NCBI GenBank assembly: GCA_046732855.1
Contig: JBKPNX010000005.1
Coordinates: 1-51,169 of the forward strand
Reading direction: 5' to 3'
DNA: 51,169 nucleotides
Origin: JBKPNX01 sp046732855
Lineage (GTDB): Bacteria > Pseudomonadota > Alphaproteobacteria > Geminicoccales > Geminicoccaceae
Positions within the stretch are counted from its first letter, which is position 1, and each line of letters opens with the position of its first letter. The translations under genes and the position numbers were made by a program. Of this stretch, positions 43,028 to 50,896 are shown piece after piece. The notes beneath the pieces are model-generated. The model saw only the letters and a list, made by a program, of their open reading frames with translations, was not told the origin of the DNA and ran no database searches.

Positions 43028-43948
43028 TCAGCTCGCGGGTTCATTTGGTGCCGGCTCCTGATGGTCGAGCGCTTCGAGATCGCGCGCGTCGACGGTGCGA
43101 TCGTCGTTGACGTCCAGATCGGCGGTCGCCCAGGAATCGTCCGGACCCTTGCCGGGCTTGGCCGCGGCGATCGCGGCGTCGAGCTTCGCCTGGAGACGCG
43201 CGACCTCGGCCTGATCCCCGGCGGCCTGGGCCGCGGCCAGCTGTTCCTGCAAATCCGCGATGCCGTTCTCAAAGGGCGTGCCGAAATTGGCTTGCATCGC
43301 GCCCACGCGCGGGCTGTAGCCGAGCCGCTTGGCCAGTTCGACCATAGTGCGGGTGCGCTGGCCGTGGTTCTTGAAGCCGGTCTGGGTCTTCGGGCCTTTC
43401 CAGCCGCGCTCGATCAGTTTCTTGGTCTCGTCCGGCGCCAAGCCATAGGCGGCTCCGCGATCGAGGTCGGGGCCATGATGCTTCGTGAAGCCCGCCGGCA
43501 CCTGTTTGCGCGTGTGGCCCGGAGACTCCAGCGCGTCGCGGTAACGGCCCTTCGCCTCGTCGGTGCTGGCGTCGTGGCGGCCGCGACCGAACGCGTGCCC
43601 GTTGCCGACCTCGCCCATGAGCTGGTCCATGCTGTCGTAGGTCCTGGTGTCGGGCCCCGGCCCGCCTGGTCCGCCATGGCCGTGGCCGTTCGCCTGCCCA
43701 GAGCCCTGGCCATGACCGCCGCCGTGGCCCCCACCATTGCCCCCGCCGTGCCCGCCACCATTGCCCCCGCCATTGCCCTGGCCCCCGCCATTGGCCAGTG
43801 CGGCGTGCCAGACCAGCCCGAGCTGGGCGTCGTTGACGGAGAAGCCGGCCGGCATCGCGATTAAGGTCAGTGCCGCGCTGCCGGCAAGAAGCAGGCGGGC
43901 CGTGGTCGACCGGGATCGCGGTCTTGAGCAGGCTGGACGAGTAGTCAT
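43028..43948 (-). CDS. Secreted Gly/His-rich protein with C-terminal EF-hand-like calcium loop
   Basis: A 306-residue exported protein, no family recognised for the middle part. A hydrophobic signal (residues about 18-38, L-L-L-A-G-S-A-A-L-T-L-I-A-M) is followed by a low-complexity region (about 50-95) of G-G-G-x repeats with Asn, His and Gln (G-G-G-H-G-G-G-N). The middle holds conserved-looking F-T-K-H-H-G-P-D-L-D-R-G-A-A-Y-G-L-A and a helical A-A-Q-A-A-G segment. The C-terminus D-L-D-V-N-D-D-R-T-V-D-A-R-D-L-E-A-L matches a dockerin/EF-hand calcium loop (D-x-N-x-D-x-x-x-D-x-x-D). It could bind metals through the His-Gly tract. The lipoprotein gene follows 16 bases downstream. Confidence 0.75.
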   Translation of the reverse strand: MTTRPACSRPRSRSTTARLLLAGSAALTLIAMPAGFSVNDAQLGLVWHAALANGGGQGNGGGNGGGHGGGNGGGHGGGHGQGSGQANGHGHGGPGGPGPDTRTYDSMDQLMGEVGNGHAFGRGRHDASTDEAKGRYRDALESPGHTRKQVPAGFTKHHGPDLDRGAAYGLAPDETKKLIERGWKGPKTQTGFKNHGQRTRTMVELAKRLGYSPRVGAMQANFGTPFENGIADLQEQLAAAQAAGDQAEVARLQAKLDAAIAAAKPGKGPDDSWATADLDVNDDRTVDARDLEALDHQEPAPNEPAS

Positions 43949-44242
43949 GGCCGGTTCTCCAAAATCGATACCGCAGCGGCCGAGCGCAACGCCCGGCGCA
44001 CCCCACGCGTTTCGACGGGGTGGTCAGGCGGGCGCGGGCCTCCGATCAACCGACCTTAGCAGGCCAGGGTGTCACAGCCGTTAAGAGCGGCGCGCGCGGG
44101 CGAGGGCGAGCGGCGGCGGCGCCGTGCAGCCCCCAGGCCGCCGCGGCGCACCACCGCGCCACTGACGCAATCGCGCGAGGCGATTAAAGATGCACCGTCC
44201 GGTGGCCCTGAAGGCGCCGGATTAAAAATCGTCATGGACCAC

Positions 44243-44494
44243 TCAGGCGCGCGGAGTCTCGACCCGCTCGCGCAGGCGATCGGGATCGCTTGCGATCGAG
44301 CACTGGACCCGCTGCAAGAGATAGCCCGGGTGCTCGGCCAGCCAGCTGCGCGCAATGTCCTGGCCGCCGACCCCAAGACATTCGAACAAGGTCGGCGGCT
44401 GCCCGGTATCGGGGTGGACGAGATCGGGCGTGACGGTCTCGCAGACCGCGGGCTGACCCGCGAGGCAGACGACCAGGGATAGCAAGGCATACAT
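44243..44494 (-). CDS. Small secreted cysteine-containing protein, unknown function
   Basis: An 83-residue protein with a signal-like start (Y-A-L-L-S-L-V-V-C-L-A-G-Q-P-A-V-C) and four cysteines in all. Cys-Glu and E-C-L-G-V-G-G-Q-D-I-A-R-S-W-L and G-Y-L-L-Q-R-V-Q-C-S-I lie in the mature part. Comparable small alphaproteobacterial proteins of this size with paired cysteines exist, but I assign no function. ATG 44492-44494 is preferred because AAGG is well spaced. A GTG nine bases upstream would overlap that motif. It is leftward, 343 bases from the metal transporter start on the other strand. Confidence 0.7.
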   Translation of the reverse strand: MYALLSLVVCLAGQPAVCETVTPDLVHPDTGQPPTLFECLGVGGQDIARSWLAEHPGYLLQRVQCSIASDPDRLRERVETPRA

Positions 44495-44846
44495 AGTGGT
44501 CACCCTTGTTGCTGGGCGACCTCCGCTCCGCTCAACGTCATTCGCGTGTAAGTTGGCGACTATTTAAATCCTATGGTTGTAGATGTCAACATGGGCAGCG
44601 GCCAGAAATAGCTCTACCGCAAGTTTTTACACGCACCTGTGGCGCTGCGCACACATGCGCCTCCCCAGGCGCGCTGCTTTTGCCCGCCGGGTCAATCGAC
44701 TTCCGTCCAGGACCCGCCCGGTGCCCCCCACCCGAGGCCACGCGGCTCACCTCGTCAAAACCTGCCTTTCCGCTCGGGACTGCAGCTTTTGCAACTCGAG
44801 TTCAGCCGCTAAGCTCGCCAGCAACGGTCCGATCGAAAGAGCAGCC
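44495..44846. other. Intergenic region upstream of the NicO-type transporter
   Basis: About 350 bases between the leftward small secreted gene and the rightward metal transporter. No gene is visible. An AT-rich patch lies at about 44552-44592 (TTTAAATCC, TATGGTTGTAG), a plausible promoter area for either side. I looked for a cobalamin-riboswitch B12-box type pattern or a nickel/cobalt-riboswitch-like repeat on both strands and did not see one. Confidence 0.4.
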
Positions 44847-45794
44847 ATGCGGGAGGCGATCTTCTACATTCTGTCGAGCTTCTGGGCGGGCGCGGTGCAT
44901 GCCGCAACGCCGGGGCACGGCAAGACCATCGCGGCGGCGTACATCGTCGGCGCCCGCGGCAAGCCGAGCGACGCCGTCATCCTCGGCGTTTTCGTGACGC
45001 TTTCGCACGTCAGCGGCATCGTGTTCGTCGGCGTGCTGGCGTCGCTTGGCTCGAGCTGGCTCGTGCCCCAGCGGGTCGAGGCCTATCTCGCGCTCGCCAT
45101 GGGCATCCTGGTCATCGGGCTCGGGCTGTGGATGCTGTGGCTGCAGCGCGACCTGCTCGCGTTGGCCATGGGCGAGCCGAACGCCTCCGCTCTTCCGGTC
45201 CAGCCCACGGCTGTGGCCTACCGGGCGCCCGCCGGCCACACGGTTCATGATCATGCGCACGCGCCTGCCGGCGGTCATGGGCACGATCACGACCACCATC
45301 ACCCACATCCCCACACGCCCGCGCACGATCACGAGCATCACGAGACCCATGCGCACGGCGACCATGACCGGCATGCCCACGCTCACGTCCATGGCGAGGA
45401 CGTGGGCTGGCACAGCCACGGCTGGGGCACCTACCACTCGCACCGCCTTGACCTGGTCACGGACGATCGGCGCCCCAAGCTCGCCATGCTGCTGGCGCTC
45501 GGCATCGCCGGCGGCATCCTGCCCGACCCCGCGGCGCTCGCCATTCTGCTGGCCGCGCTTTCGAGCGGTCAGGTGATGCTCGGGCTGACGACGGTCGTGG
45601 TGTTCAGTCTCGGCTTCGCGGCGACCTTGGTGGCGGTCGGCCTGATCGCGGCCAAGGTGGGCGAAAAGATCCTCGAATGGCTGAGCAGCATCTGGGTGGT
45701 GCGGGTGCAAATCGCGACCACGCTCCTGATCCTCGGCATGGGGGTGGTACTCACCGTCAAGGCCGCGGGCCAGCTCGCGGCGCTGTCGGCCTGA
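44847..45794 (+). CDS. NicO/RcnA-like nickel/cobalt transporter with long His-rich loop
   Basis: A 315-residue inner-membrane protein of the NicO superfamily (RcnA-like). The N-terminal motif V-H-A-A-T-P-G-H-G-K-T at residues 17-27 is the signature of the family, which exports or moves Ni2+/Co2+. Five to six helices surround a large His/Asp-rich loop (about residues 130-200: H-D-H-A-H-A, G-H-D-H-D-H-H-H-P-H-P-H, H-A-H-A-H-V-H) that should bind metal. A second motif, G-G-I-L-P-D-P-A-A-L-A-I-L, matches the family G-I-x-P-x-P. The ATG at 44847 is chosen because the NicO motif follows directly. A longer in-frame leader lacks support. It is convergent with the propeller gene, 12 bases away. Direction of transport (export in RcnA) is inferred. 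Confidence 0.9.
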   Translation: MREAIFYILSSFWAGAVHAATPGHGKTIAAAYIVGARGKPSDAVILGVFVTLSHVSGIVFVGVLASLGSSWLVPQRVEAYLALAMGILVIGLGLWMLWLQRDLLALAMGEPNASALPVQPTAVAYRAPAGHTVHDHAHAPAGGHGHDHDHHHPHPHTPAHDHEHHETHAHGDHDRHAHAHVHGEDVGWHSHGWGTYHSHRLDLVTDDRRPKLAMLLALGIAGGILPDPAALAILLAALSSGQVMLGLTTVVVFSLGFAATLVAVGLIAAKVGEKILEWLSSIWVVRVQIATTLLILGMGVVLTVKAAGQLAALSA

Positions 45795-45806
45795 TCCCGT
45801 TCGGTC

Positions 45807-46790
45807 CTACTGCCGGGCGTAGCGCGCGGGCAGCATGCCGACGTAGCCGCGGATGTCGGCGTACCAGATGTTGCCGTCGCCATCGACCGCCACGCTGTAG
45901 GGCCGCGCATCTTCGCGCGGCAGCTTGAACGTCTTCACCTCGCCATCGCGCAGCCGGCCCAGGCTGCCGGCGCGCAGCATGCCGAACCAGACCGCGCCGT
46001 CGTCGGCGATCGCGAGCCCCGTCAATCCGGCGTTCTCCTTCGCCCCCGCAAACTCCTCGAATTTGCCGTCCTTCAGCCGGCCGATGCTGTTGGCGCGGAA
46101 CTCGATGAACCAGATCGCGCCGTCGGGCGCGATCGCGATGTCGGTCGGCACCGCCGCGGGTCGGGGCAGGTTCACGGGCTCGATCGCTCCCTCCGGCGGG
46201 ATCCGGAGCAGCTGATTGCCCGCCTGCAGCGTCGCCCACACCGTTCCGTCCGCAGCCACCGCCACCCCATAGGGGCCGCCCAGCGGGGTTTGAAATTGGT
46301 GACGGCTGAGCTCGCCGTCCTTGAGCCTGGTGATGCTCTGGCTGCTCGATTCGGCAAACCAGGCCGCGCCATCCGGCGCCACGGCCAGCCGTCCTAGGCG
46401 CACCATCGGCGTGTTCAGCCGGAAGCTCGACACCTCGCCCGAGGGCGTCATCCGCGACACGACCTGGGCGGCGATGTCGGTGTACCAGGCGCTGCCGTCA
46501 GGTCCCACGCCGATGCCGATCGGCTCGACGCTTTTACCCGGCTTCGGCAGCCGCTCGAGCTGCCCGTCGCGCACCCGGCCGATTGCGTCGGCGCCGCCAA
46601 TCGAGAACCAGACCGTGCCGTCGCCGCCGGCCGCGATGCCGATCGGCATGTCCTGCGGCTCCCGCATCGGATACTCGACGAACTGCGGATGCGACCCGCC
46701 GCCGAGGCCAAAATAGACGGCGGCTGCGGCGAGCGCCGCGATGATCACGACTGCCGCCGCAAGCCAGCCGGGCCGCCGCAGCGCCGTCAT
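45807..46790 (-). CDS. Virginiamycin B lyase-like beta-propeller protein, membrane-anchored
   Basis: A 327-residue protein: one N-terminal hydrophobic helix (residues about 9-30) and then a six- or seven-bladed propeller of repeated I-G-V-G-P-D-G-S-A-W-Y-T, V-A-P-D-G-A-A-W-F-A-E and I-A-P-D-G-A-I-W-F-I-E units, the hallmark of streptogramin lyase/Vgb-like proteins. Catalytic histidines of true Vgb (H-228/E-284/H-286 type) are not evident, and the blade motifs have W-F-x-E/A-D instead, so it is probably a binding or scaffold propeller rather than an antibiotic lyase. ATG 46788-46790 overlaps the upstream gene's stop by four bases. It is the last gene of the propeller/hydrolase unit. Confidence 0.85.
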   Translation of the reverse strand: MTALRRPGWLAAAVVIIAALAAAAVYFGLGGGSHPQFVEYPMREPQDMPIGIAAGGDGTVWFSIGGADAIGRVRDGQLERLPKPGKSVEPIGIGVGPDGSAWYTDIAAQVVSRMTPSGEVSSFRLNTPMVRLGRLAVAPDGAAWFAESSSQSITRLKDGELSRHQFQTPLGGPYGVAVAADGTVWATLQAGNQLLRIPPEGAIEPVNLPRPAAVPTDIAIAPDGAIWFIEFRANSIGRLKDGKFEEFAGAKENAGLTGLAIADDGAVWFGMLRAGSLGRLRDGEVKTFKLPREDARPYSVAVDGDGNIWYADIRGYVGMLPARYARQ

Positions 46791-47959
46791 GGTCGGGAGG
46801 CCCCCGGCATCGATCCGGCCGAGCGCGGTCTGGCCAGCCAGCGGACGAGCAGCCCGCCGCCAATGATCATGAGCAGCAGAAAGGCGAGCCCGCCCGCGAG
46901 GCTGACCGGGTCGACCCGGGCCAGGAGGTTGCCGCCTTCCAGCGCTGTACGCCACACTTCCGCAAAGGGCATCAGCGAATACACCGCGTACAGGGTCCGG
47001 GCGTCGTTCGGATCGCGGACCAGGGGGCCGGACTCCAGGTGCACCGGCAGGTTGCTTTCCTTCAGCATCCAGCTCTGCCCGCCATCCTCGCTCCGATACA
47101 TGCCGCGGTGGCTGGTCACCACCAGCGTCGTTGCCGCGGGATCGGCCGCGACGCCGCGCACCCGCGTGCCGGGCTCCGGCAGCGGCTGCCCGACCGCGCG
47201 CCAGGTGAAGCCTAGATCGTCGCTGACGTAAACGCGATCGGCGCCCGCGGCCCAGACCCGCTGCGGGGACGCGGGGTCGAGCGCGATCGTGTCGATCGCC
47301 AGGTCGCCTGGGCCTCGGGCGCGGCGCTGCCACTGTCGGCCGCCGTCTTCGCTCGCCATGATCTGGCCGTCGATGACCGCGAGCACGAGTTCGCTCGCCT
47401 GGCTCACCACCGCGAGCGTGGTGATCTCAGCGCTCTCTGGGAGCGCATCGGCCACCCTCTGGTAGCTCTTGCCGCCATCGTCGCTTGTGAACAGATCATT
47501 CCTGCCCACCAGGTAAACCCGGCCGGACGTGGCGCCGAGCGCCAGGCCCCGCGCCGGAGCAGCGTCGCTCGGGGCGTCCGCCGTGTTCCAGGCGCCGTCT
47601 CGGAAGTAGAACACGCCGCCCGGGGCGGCGCAGATCGCGCTCTGGCCGTCCGGCGCGAAAGCAAGCGCGAACACGGCGCCGATGATCTGGCCCGGGGCAT
47701 CGGGCGTCCAGCTGCGCCCGCCTGTCCGGGAGCGCATCAGACCGAGATCAGTTCCTAGCAACAGGTGGTTGGAGTCGCTCGGGTCGACCGCAATGGCGAG
47801 TGCGGAGTTGAGGAACAGCCCGACATCCGCGTTCAGCCACGTGCCGCCGAGGTCGCGCGAGCGGAACAGCCCGCCATAGGCGCTCGGGTCATGCGCGCTC
47901 GCGCCGGCGCCCGCCAGCATCAGGGCACCGGCCAGGGCAGGAACGATGCAACGAGGCAC
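46787..47959 (-). CDS. BNR/Ycf48-type beta-propeller protein with C-terminal membrane anchor
   Basis: A 390-residue exported protein. A cleavable signal (A-L-A-G-A-L-M-L-A-G-A-G-A-S-A-H near residue 23) precedes BNR-like repeats S-x-D-x-G-x-x-W: S-R-D-L-G-G-T-W, R-T-G-G-R-S-W, S-D-D-G-G-K-S-Y, S-E-D-G-G-R-Q-W, S-D-D-L-G-F-T-W and S-E-D-G-G-Q-S-W. The C-terminus has a transmembrane helix (about 353-373) and a short Arg-rich tail, so it is anchored from the outside. GTG start at 47957-47959. It overlaps the Vgb-like gene by four bases, so the two propellers are translationally coupled. Such proteins often scaffold or sense. No enzymatic role can be given. Confidence 0.85.
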   Translation of the reverse strand: MPRCIVPALAGALMLAGAGASAHDPSAYGGLFRSRDLGGTWLNADVGLFLNSALAIAVDPSDSNHLLLGTDLGLMRSRTGGRSWTPDAPGQIIGAVFALAFAPDGQSAICAAPGGVFYFRDGAWNTADAPSDAAPARGLALGATSGRVYLVGRNDLFTSDDGGKSYQRVADALPESAEITTLAVVSQASELVLAVIDGQIMASEDGGRQWQRRARGPGDLAIDTIALDPASPQRVWAAGADRVYVSDDLGFTWRAVGQPLPEPGTRVRGVAADPAATTLVVTSHRGMYRSEDGGQSWMLKESNLPVHLESGPLVRDPNDARTLYAVYSLMPFAEVWRTALEGGNLLARVDPVSLAGGLAFLLLMIIGGGLLVRWLARPRSAGSMPGASRP

Positions 47960-47987
47960 GCGAGCTCGGCTCCTCTGCTCTCAAAGA

Positions 47988-48021
47988 GCTGCGGGGAGCC
48001 GGTTGCCCGGCTCCCCGCAGC
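47988..48021 (-). terminator. Strong hairpin between the metallo-hydrolase and propeller genes
   Basis: GCTGCGGGGAGCCGG and CCGGCTCCCCGCAGC pair perfectly (15 bases) around a TTGC loop. Read leftward, the stem is followed only by AGCTCTTTG, so the T-run is weak. It lies 21 bases after the hydrolase stop and could end or attenuate that transcript before the two propeller genes. Confidence 0.65.
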
Positions 48022-48042
48022 ATCACCAACCGCAGATTGGGC

Positions 48043-49020
48043 TCATTTCTTGCGCGATTTTTCGCCTGAGGCGAGCGCGATCTCCGCCATGCGCGACCCG
48101 CCGGCCGACGTCCACGAGTTCTTAGTCAGCGGATACTTGTCCGTGTAAGACAGAGGCTCATGGGCGCAGACGCAGTTCTGGTAGCCCCCGGTGATCTTGT
48201 AGCACTGCTCGTAGGCCAGGAACTGCTGGACCGTATCGGTCTGCTGCGGGTTCGCGATCATCCAGTCGCGAATGCCTTCCCAGGACGAGTAGGCGTCCGA
48301 GCCGAACACCAGCTTGCCGATGCTGGTCGGCACCTCGAGCAGCTGGGAGCCCGCGGTGTGCGCCCGGAACGCCGGGTGGATCACGACGCCCGGCGCGATC
48401 TCCATCTCGCCGTCTACGATCACGGCCTTGCCGGACAGGACCTTGCCGTAGATCTCGTCCATGGTGAGCGGAGGATAACCGCAGGCCGGGGTGCGCATGC
48501 AGCCGCCCGGATCGGTATTGACTGCGCTGATGTGCTCATTGGGGTAATTGAGCGCCCATTCGATCCCTCTCAGCTCCTCGCGCTGGATATAGAGCACCGC
48601 GTTCGGCAGATCCGAGAGCTGTCCGGCATGGTCCCAATGCCCATGGCCGACCACGATCTTGGTCACCTGGTCGGCGCTGAAGCCCAGCTCCTTGAGCTGG
48701 TCACCGATCGAGTGCCAGTGGTCCGAGCCGGTCATCTTGAGATAATCCTGCTGCTTCCAGCCGGTATCGTAGAGGATCAGGTCATCGCCGCACTTGATCA
48801 CGCCGATGTTGACCGGCAGATCGACCTTTTCGATGTTGTTGCTCGGCTTGGTGCTGCCGGGCACGAACACCCGGTCTGGCATGAAGGAGCCGAACGGCAC
48901 GTTCATGAAGCGGCTGCTCTCGACCAGCCAGACCGAGCAATTGGCCTGAGCGAGCGCACCCCCGACATTGACGGCTGAGATCAGGCCTACTGCCGCCAAC
49001 GCTCCCAGAAGCTTGTTCAT
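48043..49020 (-). CDS. Secreted metallo-beta-lactamase-fold hydrolase (N-acyl homoserine lactonase-like)
   Basis: A 325-residue exported protein: signal peptide (residues about 1-25, ending G-G-A-L-A-Q), then a metallo-beta-lactamase fold. The zinc motif H-x-H-x-D-H is H-G-H-W-D-H at residues 126-131 (G-H-G-H-W-D-H-A-G). Further ligands fit R-A-H-T-A-G, F-G-S-D-A-Y and C-A-H-E-P. Homoserine-lactonase family members have this layout, but the substrate is not proven and lipid, quorum-signal or lactone hydrolysis are all possible. Two cysteines in G-G-C-M-R-T-P-A-C suggest a disulphide. ATG at 49018-49020 after GGGGAGAAA. A hairpin follows the stop. Its exported location differs from cytoplasmic AiiA. 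Confidence 0.9.
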   Translation of the reverse strand: MNKLLGALAAVGLISAVNVGGALAQANCSVWLVESSRFMNVPFGSFMPDRVFVPGSTKPSNNIEKVDLPVNIGVIKCGDDLILYDTGWKQQDYLKMTGSDHWHSIGDQLKELGFSADQVTKIVVGHGHWDHAGQLSDLPNAVLYIQREELRGIEWALNYPNEHISAVNTDPGGCMRTPACGYPPLTMDEIYGKVLSGKAVIVDGEMEIAPGVVIHPAFRAHTAGSQLLEVPTSIGKLVFGSDAYSSWEGIRDWMIANPQQTDTVQQFLAYEQCYKITGGYQNCVCAHEPLSYTDKYPLTKNSWTSAGGSRMAEIALASGEKSRKK

Positions 49021-49088
49021 CGGCTGTTTCTCCCCGTGGTTAGGTCCCTCTGCTGCCGACACGGTCGCCGTCCGGCACCGCTATCGTC

Positions 49089-49682
49089 TCAATGTGGCTT
49101 GTACTCCCCGGGCCACAGGACATCGCCGACTCTAAGCGTGTCCTCCGACGCGCGAAAGCTCAAGCCTTGCGCCTGGATCAGGTGCTCGTCCTGCCCGTCC
49201 CGGACCGTCTTGACCATCTCCTCCGACGCGGTCTCGTACGCCGTCAGCGCCCCGAGGTAACGCTCGTGCACGTCGCGCAGCGACGACGGCACCTCGAGCG
49301 CCTGCGCCCTGGCAATCGCCGCTTTGAAGGTCTTGGTGATCGGCTCGATCTTGGCTTGGAGCTTGGCCCGATCCTCACTATTCGTCTTGTAGTCGATGCC
49401 CGCGAACGTCATGCCCAAGGCCGCAACCTTTACCTCGCGGTGGATCGGCCACAAGGCGGCCGCGTAAGTCTCCTCGTCGGCGCTCAGCGCTCTTACCGGA
49501 ACGGCGCTCGCCGCCGGCGTCGCGATGTTGGCTGCCGGCTGCCGCCCGAACTCGTGCTGCAAGGCATAGGCGACCACCGCCATCAGCATGACGATCACGC
49601 CTGCCAACAGCAGCGTCCCCACGTGAGGTAGCCGGATCGACTGGATTCTCCCCTCCCTGAGCCGATTCTCCAGTCGCATCAT
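49089..49682 (-). CDS. Membrane-anchored helical protein of unknown function
   Basis: A 197-residue protein. A charged N-terminus (R-L-E-N-R-L-R-E-G-R) precedes one transmembrane helix (about 23-42), then an extracytoplasmic helical domain from about residue 65, with Y-A-A-A-L-W-P-I-H-R-E-V-K, R-A-Q-A-L-E-V-P-S-S-L-R-D-V-H-E-R-Y-L-G-A-L, and the end V-G-D-V-L-W-P-G-E-Y-K-P. No family is recognised. The regular spacing suggests a four-helix bundle, as in sensor or scaffold proteins. Two consecutive ATGs (49682 and 49679) are preceded by GGGAAG. It sits between the NiCoT gene and the lactonase-like gene, all leftward. Confidence 0.75.
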   Translation of the reverse strand: MMRLENRLREGRIQSIRLPHVGTLLLAGVIVMLMAVVAYALQHEFGRQPAANIATPAASAVPVRALSADEETYAAALWPIHREVKVAALGMTFAGIDYKTNSEDRAKLQAKIEPITKTFKAAIARAQALEVPSSLRDVHERYLGALTAYETASEEMVKTVRDGQDEHLIQAQGLSFRASEDTLRVGDVLWPGEYKPH

Positions 49683-49786
49683 TGGTAAGCTTCCCGCGGG
49701 CAACAGGTCAAACGAAAAGACGCGCTCGCCCGAGGGGGTGCCGCGCCGACGTCCGCCTCGGGACATGAGCCGGCATTCGCGCAGCC

Positions 49787-50638
49787 TCAATGCGGCTGCC
49801 AGCTCGGCGCCGCGGTGAACAGCCCGCCGGCGCTGAACCCGATCTCGTAGATCAGGAGCAGGCCAAAGCCGAGGCTGATCAGGCCCGACGCGACCCGCAG
49901 CTGCCAATTGAAGCGCGGCAGCCTGGACCAGCTGAAGGCAAACGGCGCGGCCAGCGCGACCGTGATCAGCATCATGCCGGCGACAGTGCCCGCGCCGAGC
50001 AGGAGCAGGTAGGCGATCGCCCAGGTCGGATCGCGCACGGCGGCGAGCACGAGAAGCGCGACCGCCGCCGATCCGGCGAGCCCGTGCACGATGCCGACCA
50101 CCAGCGGGCGCAGCCAATGATAGAGCGGGAGCGCACCGAGACTTCGGTCGAGCCGGGCGAGCGGGGTCTGATCGGCGGGATGCCCATGGTCCTTGGCCTC
50201 GTGGCCATGGGCATGGCGATGGACATAGTCGCCATGGGCATGGGCGTGATCGTGGAGCGCGAAGTCGTGCCCGTGTCCATGCGCGTGCTCCAGCAGAGGG
50301 CGCCCGGGCGCAATGGCATCGCGCAGCACGCGACCCATCCCGGTGAGCGTCAACAGGCCGAGGATGACCAGCATGATGCCGACGGCCAGCTCCATGGCCA
50401 GTCCCACGCGCGCTGGGATCACGACGCCGAACAGGATGATCGCGCTGCCGACCGCGAGGAGCGTGAGCGTATGTCCGATGCCCCAGGCGGCGCCGATCAG
50501 AACGGAGCCGCGCAGCGTGCGCTGCCGGCTGACGATCGTAGCGATCGCGATGACGTGATCGGCATCGGTCGCATGCCGCATGCCGAGGAAGAAGCCCAGC
50601 AACAGCAGCGACACGAGATCGGTGACGGCGCCCGACAT
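49787..50638 (-). CDS. NiCoT/HoxN-like nickel/cobalt transporter with His-rich loop
   Basis: A 283-residue, seven- to eight-helix inner-membrane transporter. The signature H-x4-D-H sits in helix 1: R-H-A-T-D-A-D-H (His22, Asp27, His28), the metal-selectivity motif of NiCoT proteins. A long loop (about 125-155) holds H-A-H-G-H-G-H-D and H-D-H-A-H-A-H-G-D. Later L-V-V-G-I-V-H-G-L-A-G-S-A-A matches the second family motif (V-G-x-x-H-G-x-x-G-S). The family imports Ni2+ or Co2+, and UreH-like members are close relatives. Start ATG 50636-50638 after GGAGGAAG. It is the first gene of the leftward cluster. No urease, hydrogenase or cobalamin gene is in view. Confidence 0.92.
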   Translation of the reverse strand: MSGAVTDLVSLLLLGFFLGMRHATDADHVIAIATIVSRQRTLRGSVLIGAAWGIGHTLTLLAVGSAIILFGVVIPARVGLAMELAVGIMLVILGLLTLTGMGRVLRDAIAPGRPLLEHAHGHGHDFALHDHAHAHGDYVHRHAHGHEAKDHGHPADQTPLARLDRSLGALPLYHWLRPLVVGIVHGLAGSAAVALLVLAAVRDPTWAIAYLLLLGAGTVAGMMLITVALAAPFAFSWSRLPRFNWQLRVASGLISLGFGLLLIYEIGFSAGGLFTAAPSWQPH

Positions 50639-50896
50639 CCGCTTCCTCCGGCGGCCGTCTGCTGGCTCGCGCGCAGAATCCACCGCTCCCGGCCGCTGTT
50701 ATCAGACGCGCGACAAGCGGGGTCAAGGGCGCGCCACGCTGTGCGCCGCAGGGATTTTGGTGTAGAACTAGCGCGGAACCTCCGCAGCCGCAGGCCAGGG
50801 CCAGCGTGGCGATCCGAGCGGCTTCGTCTCCGAGTGGACCGCCGGAGAGGGCGTAAGGCGGGGCTCGCGATCTGACCCGGGCCGGCGCGCCCGGTC

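Noticed and set aside
44504..44846. Possible cobalamin or nickel/cobalt riboswitch before the NicO gene
   Set aside because: No B12-box (GCCACTG) or paired Ni/Co-riboswitch pattern was found on either strand.
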